Counted from the stretch's first letter, positions 1-11,322 are shown. The stretch is DNA of 64,000 bases from Xiphias gladius (GCF_016859285.1 NC_053402.1:25484556-25548555), one strand, 5' to 3'. Notes: generated from the letters alone by a model not told the origin. A program made the numbers and translations.

Positions 1-440
1 ATCCTCCAGACTGGACACGGTAAAGGAGCAGTCCGGCATTTTAAGAAACCTGTTTTTTGACCTTTTACGCCAAAATGATTATTATTAATTCAATCTCTGT
101 GGATCGAGTACGAAGTGTTTAGCCTAGTTGAGCAGAAGGACTGGAGGCAGAGGGAAACTGCTAGCATAGCTTCACCTTCTCTTTCACTTTATTCTATTAT
201 GACCCCACAAGCAGGTACGGAGGTAGTTACAGAGGGTAAAAAAAACCCCAAGAAACATAAGTAACGCAAGTGGACGTTCCCCAAACCGTCCCGGAAAGAA
301 ATAAACAAATTCATAACTACACAAGCCGACGAGTAAACAAGCATATTATAACCGCCGTTATCATTTTAGCAGGACCTGTGACTCCCGAGTGCCGTAACAC
401 TGGCGAGCTTTTCTTCCTGTCTCCAGTCTTTGTGCTAAGC
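1..440. other. Gene-free sequence at the left edge
   Basis: No splice-bounded coding segment or recognisable protein motif is seen on either strand. The short open frames here lack homology that I can recognise. The sequence may belong to a gene or intergenic spacer that continues off the left edge. Confidence 0.5.
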
Positions 441-700
441 CAGGCTAATGGACCTCATCGCTGAAAGCGATGTCTGTCTGAAACATCTGCAGCCGGGGTC
501 CGGGCTGACTCAGCAGCTTGTGATGGGACAGATCGACTGAATGTGAACCGATACAGGCTAAAAACCCAGGGATCAAGTTGTAGCTCACAGCTAACTCACT
601 GTCTCCATAGCAACACTGGAGTCCCAAAGCCTAGGGCACGCTTGTACCCGAAATCAGAGAAAGACAAAGTATAATGACAGGAGTGATAAAATCCAGTACA
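440..700 (+). repeat. Dispersed repeat family A, copy 1
   Basis: This stretch contains the phrase ACAGGCTAAAAACCCAGGG followed by ATCAAGTTGTAGCTCACAG, a block with CCATAGCAACA, and a GACAAAGTATAATGACAGG-like tail. The same order of phrases recurs at about 35.86-36.10 kb with scattered substitutions, and shorter parts recur at 37.3-37.6 kb and 61.7-61.96 kb. It is therefore a divergent interspersed repeat. I cannot name its family, and no protein is encoded. Confidence 0.65.
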
Positions 701-2545
701 TTTTTTCGGTATTACTAAGTCTCATCGTGGTTCTCATGGTTCTCGTGGTTCTCATACTCCTGACACAGCTACTCTCCCCTCTGTCCATTCATATGCTGAT
801 TTTCAACCTGCGTTGAAAACCCACTGACTTAAAAGTCAGTTTAAAATTGGGCCCATGAGATCACAGTACCTCTCCTAACTGTTTTTACCACCTGAAACCC
901 CTGCATCCGAGCAGAAAACACATTAAAACCCGTTCATATATATTATAAATTGACCCCACATTTGGGATCAGCCCCGCAGCCTTTACAGGGTTTTCTTTGC
1001 CCTCGTGTCCTCACGAACTGAGGTGACTCCTTTAAAATGAGCTGATTTCAGTGTAAAGTTCTGCCATTTTAAACGCTGGTGTGACCAGGCTTTGCCTCTG
1101 AGTAAAACAGAACACGGCAGGGTTTACACTAGATGTCAGACTCTTCCAGTAGAAAGGGGACATCCACAGCTTCCAAGCTCCACGTTGACCGGACATTTTG
1201 TCGGAAAACGACGCAGGCAAGGACAAACATCGGTCCGGGTCCACCCTCCGGTACGAGGGAGCAGCGGTGACGGACAGCCTCGCTGACCAATGAGACGGTG
1301 GAGGGACGAAGTCAAAAGCGGAAAATCAGACATAAGAGCGAGCTGCAGCGTGCAGACCGAAGCCTCAACCAGTCGCCTCTCTGACAAACATTATGCAGCA
1401 AACCTTCTGTACAAAAACTAAACACTCAAGTACAAACGTCCAGTTATACTGGAACTGTTTGGAGAACTGTGTAGGACACAAAGATATACAAAGATATTCT
1501 ACATCTATATTTTTTGTTAATATGAATATATGCCTGTGCAAATATTATGACTATAAAAGTGTGTGGGGCTCAAACTGTGTGTACGACAGGTTTGAAACAC
1601 TGTGGAGTATAAAACGCATCTAAAGGAAAAGAGATGTTCTGGTGTATGTATTTTAATGTGTGTTTTATGTTGTAAAGACATTATATATATAAAACTATAC
1701 GCTCATAAGGATCCTGCCGGCCTCATCTTTGGTTCTTTTGTCTCTGAAGAGTTTGAGCTCTAGTACAGAGATGCTTGTTTGAAAATCACAGAGCTCCTCT
1801 AAAGGGCCACAGAGGGACACAGACCGTCTCTTTCAACCGGGGGGGTCCACGGATGGTCATTGTTATTTCAGTCAATTTTGGAGTGAAAACTCAAAACATC
1901 ACCCACTTCCAGCTTTTCCACTGCGAAGATTTAGTGTTTCTCTGTTTGTTATAAACTGAATCTCATTGTGATCTTACACAGTTTTAGATGAAAAATCGGT
2001 GAAGAAGAAAATAAAGTCAGGGGCCCTTTACTTCCGTGTGTCCAGGGACCCACTGTTTCATAATAAAATGTCTCGACGGAATGAAATTAAAAAGAAAAAA
2101 TAATTTCAATGGAACAGTAACTACACAGAAAATAATAAACAGCTAAATGAATAAAAAAGGTTGTATATTACCTAAACCGCATTCGTCTACATCTACAGCT
2201 ACACACAACCAACGTAATACTCAGACTATACTTCTTTAAACAACGTAAAGGAATTAAATAACAGCATAAAAACAATCAGGTCGGATCCAACAGATAACAA
2301 ATGCTTTAACCCGAACCAGATCCCATTCTCTTTTTCACGGATTTTTCAAACCTCAGTCTAAAATGATCCGGACACACACAGACATTCGGAAACATGGAAG
2401 CAGATCAGTGCATAAATACACAATAATCATTAATGGTCTGTGGGAGAACTTCAGCGGGCACAGAGACACCGTCAGGGGTGGAGGCAGAGGAAAGTCAGTC
2501 ACACGGACCAGAAGTAGGTCAAACTCAAGCCTCATAACCAACTTT
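700..2545. other. Intergenic sequence without recognised genes
   Basis: AT-rich spacer with a degenerate GGTTCTCATGGTTCTCGTGG run near 730-755. No supported exon, RNA gene or transposon protein was found on either strand. Confidence 0.5.
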
Positions 2546-2549
2546 CCAC

Positions 2550-3055
2550 TCTGCTCCCTGATTGGTCAGCCGCTGCTAAACCTCAACATCCCCACCGGCC
2601 AATCGCGAGGCAGCAGGTGGAGTCTTGCGCGGTGTCCCAGTTTCAGAGGACAGATGCACAGATTCTCACATTGTTTCCAGCAAGTGCGTTTATTTCTTAT
2701 GTAACAGCTTTAAGCACAGTTTACTGTGCTGGTTGTTGCTCGGTTCGGATGCCGAGTAAAACTGGGACGGCATCGATCTTGTGTCTCCACAGCTGCTTGT
2801 TTGAGTTTAAGCACAACAGCTGCTTCAACTTTATTCAATCAGGTGTTTTTTGTTGAGACTAAGGACCCGTCCCGGCGCCCACGCACGCAGTATTCGCAGC
2901 AGTCGGGTGCCCACTTCTGTGATGTGTTTCCCGGTAGCTGCAGAGTGGAGGTTTCGGCAGAGCTCGCCGGACTCTCGTGGGACGTCTGGTGCAAACACGT
3001 CAGGGTTTCTGCGGCGCTCAGCTGATTAAACGAAAGACTTTAATACCGCAGGTAA
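2550..3055 (+). promoter_or_regulatory. Possible orphan promoter / noncoding first exon
   Basis: A GC- and CpG-rich island inside AT-rich spacer. It holds two CCAAT-type boxes (ATTGGTCAG near 2561 and GGCCAATCG near 2598) about 40 bp apart. Further right, the G+C-rich tract ends at a donor-like CCGCAG/GTAATTC near 3050. This arrangement resembles an NF-Y-type promoter with a noncoding first exon on the plus strand. No downstream coding exon could be linked to it, so it remains speculative. Confidence 0.25.
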
Positions 3056-4520
3056 TTCACCTGAACCGCGTCTCCACGGTCGAGGAAGGAAACACAGTCA
3101 ACAGACTATAAGACACTGCCTGTTGGCTTGGTTGACATTTACATCACATTTTTGGCAGCACCTCCCATTAGCGTGACCTGGACCCACGTATGGATCACTG
3201 AGCGGGCCCGCAGAGCACAGGCCCCGGGGCCCGAGGGGTCAGAGAGCCACAAAACGACAACAGACCAGATGATTTGTAGTCGTTTTGTGTCTCTCCCAGT
3301 CCGGGGCAGTCTTGGTCCCACGTAGGAGGGCAGGGGGCCTTTTGCTTGTCTGTGCCCGCGCGTCCGTTCTCTCATAATCCGTCCAGGCCTGGACTCAGGT
3401 GAGATGCGATGCAGAGTCGATGGATGAATTAACCAACGAAAACAGAAATAACCCGTGCGTTCTGAGAGGATGATTCCTAACAACTGTTTAACTGACGTCC
3501 CTGTCGACAGCAGGTTCGGGACCTTCGTGATGAAAGTCAAGACTGAATCCATCCTGACACGTGGCTCCACGAAGCTCAGATGTTTTTCAGGACACGGTTA
3601 CAAAACAAACATTAAGGAGCTGAAGGAATAAATATTAGTTACTAATTGAGAAAGCAAATAAGTCAAGTTATCCACCAGCAGTTATGGCAGGAGCCGAGCT
3701 CCGCTCTTTCGTGTCGCGTTTCCTCCCAAACACCACGACGACGTTTGTCAATGCGTGAAACGGCAACGCTCAGAATCAGCTCTGTGGGCTGTAGCATGAC
3801 GACGTGGAATCAAGTCAGGCTCTTCTCCCCCATTTCCCCCCCGGACATCCGTTGAGTGTCCCAGTGCTCCACCAGTAGGAGCCCAGTACTTAGTCCCTCG
3901 TTCCCCACGGTCCTGTTCTCTTCCCCTGAACCTACGTTCGAGTACCAGCAGGAACCGGTCAGTGTTTTATTGGGACCTGATTCATGCAACAAAATCAAAC
4001 TGGAATCACAGGCTGGATTATTAAGTGTTTCCATTATTTCTATATAGTTTTTAATTTAACTCCTTCTACTGCTCAGAGCCAGAGGTCAGGAAACTTAAAG
4101 TAGCAGTTTTATTGAAACGAACGACTGTCCGTCTTCTGGATTCGTTGATTTGTCTATAAAATGACAGGAAACAGTGAACGCAGCCTGTCCTGATTCCCAG
4201 AGTCCGCTTCAAAACTCAAAGAGACTCAGGTTACATAGAGAAAACTGACACGAGCAGAAACACGTTTCACTGTACATCCTGTGGTATGAATGTGAGCAAT
4301 ACAGATCCTTGAGTCCTTGAGTCCTTGAATCCTACCCTGGACCTCCAGGACGGTGAAGACCGTCAGCGTGTGTGTCCGTTTGGTTTCAGACACATGACGC
4401 CTCTCGGTTTCCTGACATGTTATCTCATCACGTCTACATGTGTGTTATGTCACACTGTGCAGTAGAAGTGCAGAGTGCACCCTGGGAGGCCCTCAGGGGG
4501 AGGCGGCAGGCCGAAAGACC
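3056..4520. other. Intergenic sequence without recognised genes
   Basis: Open frames at 3139-3570 (minus) and 3646-3855 (plus) have no splice context, no recognisable domains and overlap one another. A triple CTTGAGTC run lies near 4310-4330. Nothing further could be supported. Confidence 0.5.
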
Positions 4521-4528
4521 GCAAACAC

Positions 4529-4541
4529 CGCCCCCTGGTGG
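4529..4541 (-). promoter_or_regulatory. CTCF-like core motif
   Basis: On the minus strand this reads CCACCAGGGGGCG, a close match to the vertebrate CTCF core. It lies just beyond the 3' end of the zwint-like gene. The match is sequence only; occupancy is unknown. Confidence 0.4.
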
Positions 4542-4763
4542 ACACACTGCAGCGTTGCAGGGACAGCATTACAAAATAAAAGCCCCACCTCAACTCAAAG
4601 ACGTTCAGGAGCTTTTTGTTTGTGCCAGTTTACATACGAGAGCAGCTTTTCTACTTTTGTTTAATTAAAAAAATAAAAAAATCGTCACTCCTCACAGGAT
4701 TTCACAGATCTAAGACTAATTTCACAGTAAGAGAGATTTCCTGGTTGTTCTGGGTGTAAAAGG

Positions 4764-4769
4764 TTTATT
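4764..4769 (-). promoter_or_regulatory. Polyadenylation signal of the zwint-like gene
   Basis: AATAAA on the minus strand, about 235 bp beyond the stop codon at 5005-5007, with T/G-rich sequence following. It is the first canonical signal downstream of the last exon and would define a short 3' UTR of roughly 4745-5004. Confidence 0.55.
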
Positions 4770-5004
4770 TACACTTTGATGTTTTGTACAATGAAATAAA
4801 ACAGAAACACAAACAGCGACAAGCAGACCGGTGGACACGGCTTTAGTATAAGAACAGGATCAATCTTTCCTCTGTGTCCAACAAACGCAGAGGGGACAAA
4901 TACAGGTCAGACACTGACACCCAGTGGACATTAGAGGGATAAAAGGTAAACGTGTGGAGGGACAGAAAGAAGAGGAGAAGACAAAGGGATGAACGAAGCG
5001 TCCG

Positions 5005-8000
5005 TCAGATGAGTGGACTGCTGCAGAGAAAAACCAACCAGTCCGTCAGGCTGAGATCGGTTTTATGAGGCTGAAAGACAGAGACAGATTAGTCCACTTT
5101 TATCAACCGGTGACCTCTGTTTTGTATTTCTGTCTTGTAGAGCATCAGAGCCACAGAGGGCACAAAACCATCGGAGATTTCCAGAATAAAAGGTGTGATA
5201 TTTTCGGAAACAGTCAGAATTCTGCGAGAGTGAACTTTCTTTTAACTTAATTAGAGCGGGAAGTTGTATCCTATCGGTTGTAACGTATGAACACAGACGG
5301 TGTTTCCTCGCCGAGCTGCCGTGGACGAAGACGTCCTGCTGATCACATGCGGCCAACAGTAACTGTCCACGTGAGCGACGGGACAAAGATCCTCAACTGA
5401 CCTGTGTCTCTCAAGCACTTTAGAACGAGGTTTTTGTTTGTGTGGCGTTACCTTCAGTCCAGATGTGTCCAGAGGCTGTCCATCTCTGCGTACCGACAGC
5501 AGTCGGGCTCGTCCGCTGCTCGGGTACCCCTCCTCCACCTCCAGGTGACACACCAGCAGTGCCGACTTCAGGTAGACCAGCAGACGCCGAGCGGGACGCC
5601 AGTCGATGGCGAAACTGGAAACACAAAGACACGGGAGACGGATATTAAAGGTCCGGAACAGAGACGTGTCCGGGAAGTCTTGGGCCTAGCTTAGCGCGAA
5701 GACGCAGACACCTTTCAACAGCTCCGAGTCGCTCAGCACCTCGGAATCTGCATCTCAGATTGACCTGTTTTAAAGTGGCCCTATGTCCGTTTCCTCTGCC
5801 CGCGATCGTGGTTTCTCGCTGGGAGCAGGCGGTGGTGACGGTCGCTCACCGAGAGCTTCGGCCATCGTCGCGTTTACAAGACAAGAGGTTAGAGGTCGTC
5901 CAGTGACGAGACGGGCCGGGGCGGGGCTCGCTGGTTAGCATGCTAACTGCGGCAGAAGAGAAGTGGAGGTTTCTGGTAAAACGGTGTCCTAGTGATGACG
6001 ACAAACCCTCAGAGTTCAAGCAAACAAGCGGGTTTCCCAAAATACCGTACTGTTCCTTTAAACATGGAGAAACCGCTCTATTTGTAAGGGGATTCTCAAA
6101 TGATTCTTTGTATAACTACTACATCTACGACGGCCGTTATAATAGTAGAGAGTATTAATAAATGTGTCGGTTTTTAAAGGGACTCTTGAACGATACATTA
6201 TAAGTACATGAGTCGGTTTTTCCCCATTAACAGCAGCTGGTTCAGATAACATGAAGTCAGTCTCAGCAGTGTCAGCTCCTCATGACGGGTGATTATTGGT
6301 TATTGATCTGACAGCTTTCAGTCCGAGGGTAGAAGAAGCAGTCGGCAGGTTTTTGTCTTTAAACAAACGGGGCGCGGAGGCTCACCTGGACCTCAGGGCC
6401 TGGATCTCAGACAGAAGCTCAGCCTGACCCAGGTAACACTGCATCACCTCCAGCAGGGCGGCGCTCAGCTCTGACCGTCTGCCCGACAGACAGTCCTCCG
6501 CCAGACCGGCTGTCCCCTCATTCACCTGCGCAGAGACACGGCGACTTTAAATAAGACAGACTAACGAAGGAGGCAAGGAGGTAAGGAGAGCGGAGACAAG
6601 GCAAGAGGAGGCAGGGAGACAAGGAGACATTTATCCTGGTAACAGAGTAAAATCAGACGATAAAATCCAAATGTCTCCATGTGAACTGAAAATACAAAAC
6701 ATCAGGTTATCCAATCAGCGGTTAGACCAGGTGAGAGCCAGGCGTTTCCCATCATGCCCTGCAGCACCTGGCTCTAATCGGGATCAGGTGATCAGATCTC
6801 CAATGAGCCTTACCTGAAGTCTGAAGCGCTCGTCGGAGCTCCAGGTGACCGACAGCTTCAGCGGCTCCAGCTCATTGGACGACAGGTCAGAGGAGGGTCG
6901 TGGCCTGAGCGCCACACACACCTCCAACTGGTTGAAGGACAGCAGGTTGATCTGCACGACTTCCTGTACGGCAGAGACGTACACCTGCAGCCTGACAGGT
7001 GAACGGGAAGCTGAGTTAGTGACCAATCAGATAACCTGAAAAAGGGTCACGTGACCTGACGACACTCACTCCTCTCTGAGTCTCTGCCAGCTGATCAGCT
7101 GACCGAGCACCGCCTCTGACTCCGCCCTCAGCTGGGTCAGCTGACGATCGCATGCCTGCAATGCATTCTGGGCCTTCAGCAGAGACTCCTCCAGCTGTTC
7201 ATGCTGCTGCTTCTGAAGACGAGGAGAGGAGACGAGGAGAGGGGACAAGGAGAGGAGACGAGGAGGAGGTTTTGTTCATCGGTTTGGTGGACGGCTTTAA
7301 ATACTACGATACCCAAGAGCCTCGACTACTGTTTCCATGGAGAAGAAGCCAGTCAGTGCCTCACGTCGCGGAATTGTTAAGCTCTGTGGTTGGATGTTTG
7401 TCAGTGAAATGCACCTTGGGAGTTGAAGTCAAGCTCTCCCCTCAGTTTTTATGTCCACAGCTTCTTGTAGCTTTGACCTTTATCAAAGATTCAGGTATTT
7501 TCTGACAGTTGTCGACGTTTTGTTCTCATGACGGAGGAAGGAGAGTTTCATGTTGAGCTGGGACTCACTAACTCACCACCGCAGGAACCAGGAGAGTCTG
7601 ACAGAACAGCTCACACCTCTATAGCAACCACTTAGTAACACCATGGTAACCAAGTTCATGACCCTAGCAACCATTTTTTAATGCTATAATAACCGTTGGG
7701 TATCGCCCCAGCAGCCACTTAGCAACCACTCCAACCTGCTTCTACTTCATCTGACTGTGTGTGCGTGTGTGTGTGTGCGCGTTGACACCTTGCTGTGCAG
7801 CTGTTGGACCAGCTGTGTGAGAGTGTGTCGTCTGTTGTGGATCTGTTGGACTCTGTCCTGCAGAGATCTGAGCAGAGTCTCTGTCTCCTCCACCCCCGAC
7901 CTGCTCTCCACCTTCAGAGCCTTCCACCTGCCCCGAGCCCCGCCCTCTGACAAACGAGAACACACACACACGCACACGCACACGCACACACAGACACACG

Positions 8001-8615
8001 CACACACACGTACATCCATGTAGAAATCATTCTCCTCTGATAATCCTCTGCAGCCAGAGGAGGTGCTGTGCAGCCATAGTTTTATTATGGGGATAAATAA
8101 AGAAAATATAATGAAAATAAATATGAGCTGAGACAGTGTGAACAGACACTCTGTACAAAACATTTAGTCCTTGCGTCCCTGTGCGCTTTAGGCTCATTCT
8201 GCAGTCTGTTGTGTTTTACACTAAATGTCTTACAGTCTGACTTTAATTCGACAAAACTCTTAATGAATTAAAATAAAATAGATTCATCATTACTCCACCA
8301 GAATTTAAGAGAGTAAAATGTGGTGAAATGTGTATAGAGTTTGGTCGGTAGCGAGTCCGGACTTTCTCAGGTGGGTCGTGCCCTCGGTATTTCTGCAGCA
8401 CTGTGTATGAACAGAATGTACTCTGTGTATTATACGTAGTTTTGTGTTCTGTGTGTATTGTGTTTACTGTGTAGGCACTGCGTGTGTACCGGGTTGGGGG
8501 GGGCAGGGCAGTGTCACCAGTTGCTGGGCAGACCCCAGACCCTCCAGTAGAGACATCATGGAGTCCAGGACGAACAGCTGACGCCACAAAACCTTCTGAA
8601 CTCGACGACTGTCCT

Positions 8616-8648
<33 letters not shown>

Positions 8649-9642
8649 CACACACAGAGATTACTTTTATACACTCAATTTTCTTTCAGATCAAATCAAA
8701 TCACTGTTTCTGCTCTTATGTCTAAAAGTTTAGCCTAAAAAACAATATGACAAGCAGTGACGCCTCTAATATCTGTAACCTCATTGGCTGACTGGAAGAA
8801 AAGTCCCCCCCCCACCAACCCTGTAGAATCTGTACCAGACCGTAATCGGTCTGATGTGGGGAAAAAACACAGTAAAATAGCTATTTTTGCGTTTCCACAG
8901 GTTGAATAAAGGTTTTACGAAAATAAAATTGTGTTTTAAAAGAGTCTTTAGTGGGTCTGGGATAATCTAGACCAGATTTCACCAGTCTAGGTATACTGGG
9001 TTTTTCATCTAGGCCGGGTCCAATGTGGTCTAGATGTGGAAAAAGGCAGTGAAATCTCCCTTTGTCGCTTTCGTGAATAAAACAAACGTAAAAGTGGTTT
9101 CACACAGTGTTGAGGGTTTAACTACGACGCCCTGCCACAGCAGGTCGCTCGGGGCTGTGAGTCAAGCTTCCCCTCGCTCATCAGAGGCGGACTCCAGTGG
9201 TGAGGGAATGGGGAAGAAAGTACTGAGTCCTGACTCCTGCAGACACAGACCGTGAGGTAGAGGACCATCCGGGCTCCTTCAGCGGAGTCCGGCTGCTCCG
9301 AGTCGCCGCAGGGGTCCAGCAGAGACGGATCGCAACGCTGCAACACACTGCGTACAAGCAGAAACACAGACACGCCACAGCGCGGTTCACTTCACATTCA
9401 CAGTCCGTCAACCAACACCCGAGACGAGCGACGACAACCGTTAGCTCGGTCAGTTAGCTTCGGCTAGCTCACGAGTACCGCTCGCGTTTTCACACACTGC
9501 AGTTTATCGTTTGGAGCAGAAAAGTCCAGCCTGGACGTTCAGAAACCCTCGAACCCCTTCTCGGAACCGAGCAGACGCTAACCGAGCGGCTTTAACGTTA
9601 GACGTTGTAGTTTTTAGAGACTTACGCTCGGACTTCGGCCAT
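5005..9642 (-). CDS. zwint: ZWINT-like kinetochore coiled-coil protein (9 exons, 361 aa)
   Basis: Exons on the minus strand: 9626-9642, 9251-9347, 8490-8613, 7789-7946, 7070-7212, 6814-6991, 6386-6525, 5452-5614, 5005-5070. Lengths sum to 1086 nt with all phases compatible and a TGA at the end. The start is ATG at 9642, giving MAEVRA. Residues about 30-60 (ARMVLYLTDSRRVQKVLW) and about 80-132 (ARGRWKALK..., then a QLVQQLHSKKQ heptad-rich stretch) align by eye with human ZWINT segments around VDSQKK and EQWKELK. Exon 5 is coiled coil. ZWINT binds KNL1 and recruits the RZZ/spindle-checkpoint machinery at kinetochores. Exons 6-9 add about 180 residues not present in the 277-aa human protein as I remember it. 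They contain strand-like segments such as LEVCVALRPRP and LSVTWSSDERFRL and end in SLTDWLVFLCSS. The TG-repeat acceptor before exon 3 and a GTACAC donor after it are the weakest splice calls. A different RWD/coiled-coil kinetochore protein is the main alternative. Confidence 0.72.
7619..7737. repeat. TAGCAACCA-type low-complexity repeat in zwint intron 4
   Basis: Degenerate reiteration of CTAGCAACCACTTAGTAAC-like phrases (TAGCAACCACTTAGTAACACC, CTAGCAACCATT, CTTAGCAACCACT). This kind of repeat is familiar from fish genomes. It lies in the intron between exons 4 and 5. Confidence 0.6.
7963..8009. repeat. CA/CACG microsatellite
   Basis: Interrupted (CA)n with CG interruptions, lying about 20 bp upstream (in transcript sense) of the acceptor of zwint exon 4. 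Confidence 0.85.
8614..8656. repeat. CA microsatellite forming the acceptor tract of zwint exon 3
   Basis: (CA)n on the plus strand reads as (TG)n in the transcript sense and runs directly into the AG at 8614-8615 before exon 3. It thus replaces the usual pyrimidine tract. Confidence 0.8.
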
Positions 9643-9644
9643 TT

Positions 9645-9720
9645 CTGCTTTCAAATCTCCGCCACGATCATCCGATTGGACGCTTCGCGATGACGTCGTA
9701 GCCCGTTCAGCCAATCGTGG
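9645..9720 (-). promoter_or_regulatory. CDE/CHR plus two CCAAT boxes: G2/M-type promoter of zwint
   Basis: Reading the minus strand toward the gene: an inverted CCAAT (9711-9715), a CRE-like TGACGTC core at about 9690-9697, a second CCAAT (9675-9679), then GGCGG (9659-9663), three bases, and TTTGAA (9650-9655). The ATG follows 8 bp later. GGCGG closely followed by TTTGAA is the CDE/CHR arrangement, and paired CCAAT boxes upstream are typical of late cell-cycle genes. A kinetochore gene would be expected to have this control. The CHR sits unusually close to the ATG, so the 5' UTR is very short or the element is transcribed. Confidence 0.6.
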
Positions 9721-9724
9721 ATCT

Positions 9725-10335
9725 CCTTTTTGTTTTTATCGGAAATGCCGCAGAAGAACATTAAAGAAATGAAGAGCACGAGAGAAACGTGGGCACAAAA
9801 TGAAGTTAAACGTTGAAATAAGAAAGAAACGACGCTGAAAGTCTCCGTGTTTAAAAGCTGCTTCATTCATGGACGGTGAGACCGTCGCGGTGTAACGTTA
9901 CATTATGTTCAAAACTGCGATCAAAAAATCAGGGAGTTGCGTTTGTGGAAGAGACGTTTTGCCTTAATAGCGGTCAAATTCCTGGTGGAAAGAGAAAAAC
10001 ATACAGTCACGTACAGTTGGTGGACATCAAGTTGATATCGTGGAAGAAAGCTGAGGTGTTTTGCTAAATATTTAGATTTTTAAGGTCTTCTTCTTTTCAA
10101 AATCTGACTGAATGTGCAGAATAAGAGCTAAACTTCTGATCACGCCAGTACTACCTCTGATCTGCTGAAGGAAAACCAGGATCAAAATTCTCAATCGACC
10201 TTATGAGATTAAAACTTTCTGGTAGAGAACACACTTATATGAACGTTTTTATAATTCATAAAAAATCCAATATGATACATGAGAGACAGAAACAATATTA
10301 TCTTGAAAAAGTTCTCATTTATGATTTTTCCTCTT
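9725..10335. other. Intergenic spacer between divergent zwint and wipf2
   Basis: AT-rich, with no supported exon. Several short open frames on both strands lack splice context or recognisable motifs. Confidence 0.5.
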
Positions 10336-10337
10336 GG

Positions 10338-10425
10338 ATCAGGAGCCAGAAACCGGAGTCACATTCCTCATATGTGAACACATGCTTGGCCAATAAAGCT
10401 GATTCTCATTTTCATTCTCCACCGC
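10338..10425 (+). repeat. LINE/SINE 3'-tail-like fragment
   Basis: The stretch GGCCAATAAAGCTGATTCTC followed by ATTTTCATTC resembles the AATAAAGCTGATTCTGATTCTG tails seen at the 3' ends of fish LINEs and LINE-mobilised SINEs. Only the tail is recognisable. Confidence 0.4.
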
Positions 10426-11025
10426 ATTTATCCGACCGCTTCAGTTAAGTTACTAGTTGCTTTATACATCAAGATTTTACATTTAAAACATATTATGAGC
10501 TCATGCATAACAACGCGTGGTTACGGATTTTACCAGTGGTGACAAGGCTGTTTGGTTTGGACCACGAACAGTTTTAAGTCTCACCAAACAGACGTTTCAC
10601 TTCTCGTGTGGTTTCATTTAAATAACAGTTCAAGGCCCAAAGAGATAAAATGATCAGATATTTCACAAATAACAGCAAAGATCAGTGAAAAGTCCAAAAA
10701 CTGAATCCAGATCAGTGAAGCGGAACCTCGTCTCCCATGAATCATCTGACGCCCCCTCAGGTTCACCTGGTGACCCTCTGGAGGGGCCCGACCCCCGGGT
10801 TGGGAACCAGTGGACTAAACTCTCTCCCTGTCTATGAGGTAGTTAAAAGCAGCTCCACCTGGAGCAGCTCCGACAGTAATACTCGTGTACTTTTACTTCA
10901 GTGGGATTTTAAATGCAGGACTTTTACTCTTGATGGAGCATTTTTACCTCGTTTTATTAACATTTTACTTTTATGTACAAGCGAGCAACAATGCAGCAGC
11001 TGCAGTAGATACAGCAGATGAAGAC

Positions 11026-11108
11026 GCAGCAGCTGGATTAGATGCACCGGATGCACCGGATGCATCGGATGCATTAGATGCATTAGATGCAGCTGCAGCT
11101 GCAGCGGC
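11026..11108. repeat. GATGCA-type short tandem repeat
   Basis: Reiterated GATGCACCG, GATGCATCG, GATGCATTA units followed by a GCAGCTGCAGCTGCAGC run. In one frame it encodes an Asp/Ala-rich peptide, but no gene context supports translation. It lies about 50 bp upstream of the putative wipf2 first exon. Confidence 0.7.
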
Positions 11109-11114
11109 GCATTT

Positions 11115-11322
11115 CCTCCCGCTCAGGTCACGTGCTCCCGTGTTGACTGAAGAGAAATAAAAATCTCTGCAGCAGAGACGCTAACGGCTAACGGCTAACG
11201 GCAGAGGTGAGCTGAGCTGAGCGTGCTCGCAGGAGACCCGCAGTTTCACAGCTTCAAGTTCAACACCGACACAGACACATCACAGCATGAGTTAGCCCGC
11301 GGAGAGCCGGTGACGTTCACAG
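11115..11322 (+). promoter_or_regulatory. wipf2 promoter and noncoding first exon (proposed)
   Basis: A GC-rich block with an E-box in TCACGTG context (11129-11134), three CTAACGG units at about 11180-11203, and a donor AG/GTAGGATT at 11322/11323. The next plausible acceptor on this strand precedes the wipf2 ATG exon at 12.69 kb. That supports a 5'-UTR exon ending at 11322, but the transcription start is not defined. Confidence 0.4.

Noticed and set aside
5251-5553. Alternative last exon of zwint reading through the 5452 donor
   Set aside because: It would need a roughly 45-bp intron or intron read-through. The 5005-5070 exon has a good pyrimidine tract, the right phase and a well-formed ending (SLTDWLVFLCSS).
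7742-8163. Several minus- and plus-strand frames through CA repeats near zwint exon 4
   Set aside because: Cys-Val or Thr-His dipeptide strings are translated microsatellite. Only the exon 4 part is coding.
5005-9642. SPC24, SPC25 or a HAUS subunit as the identity of the minus-strand gene
   Set aside because: The N-terminal and coiled-coil phrases line up better with ZWINT. No SPC24/25 landmark was recognised in exons 1-5, although the C-terminal part could have an RWD-like fold.
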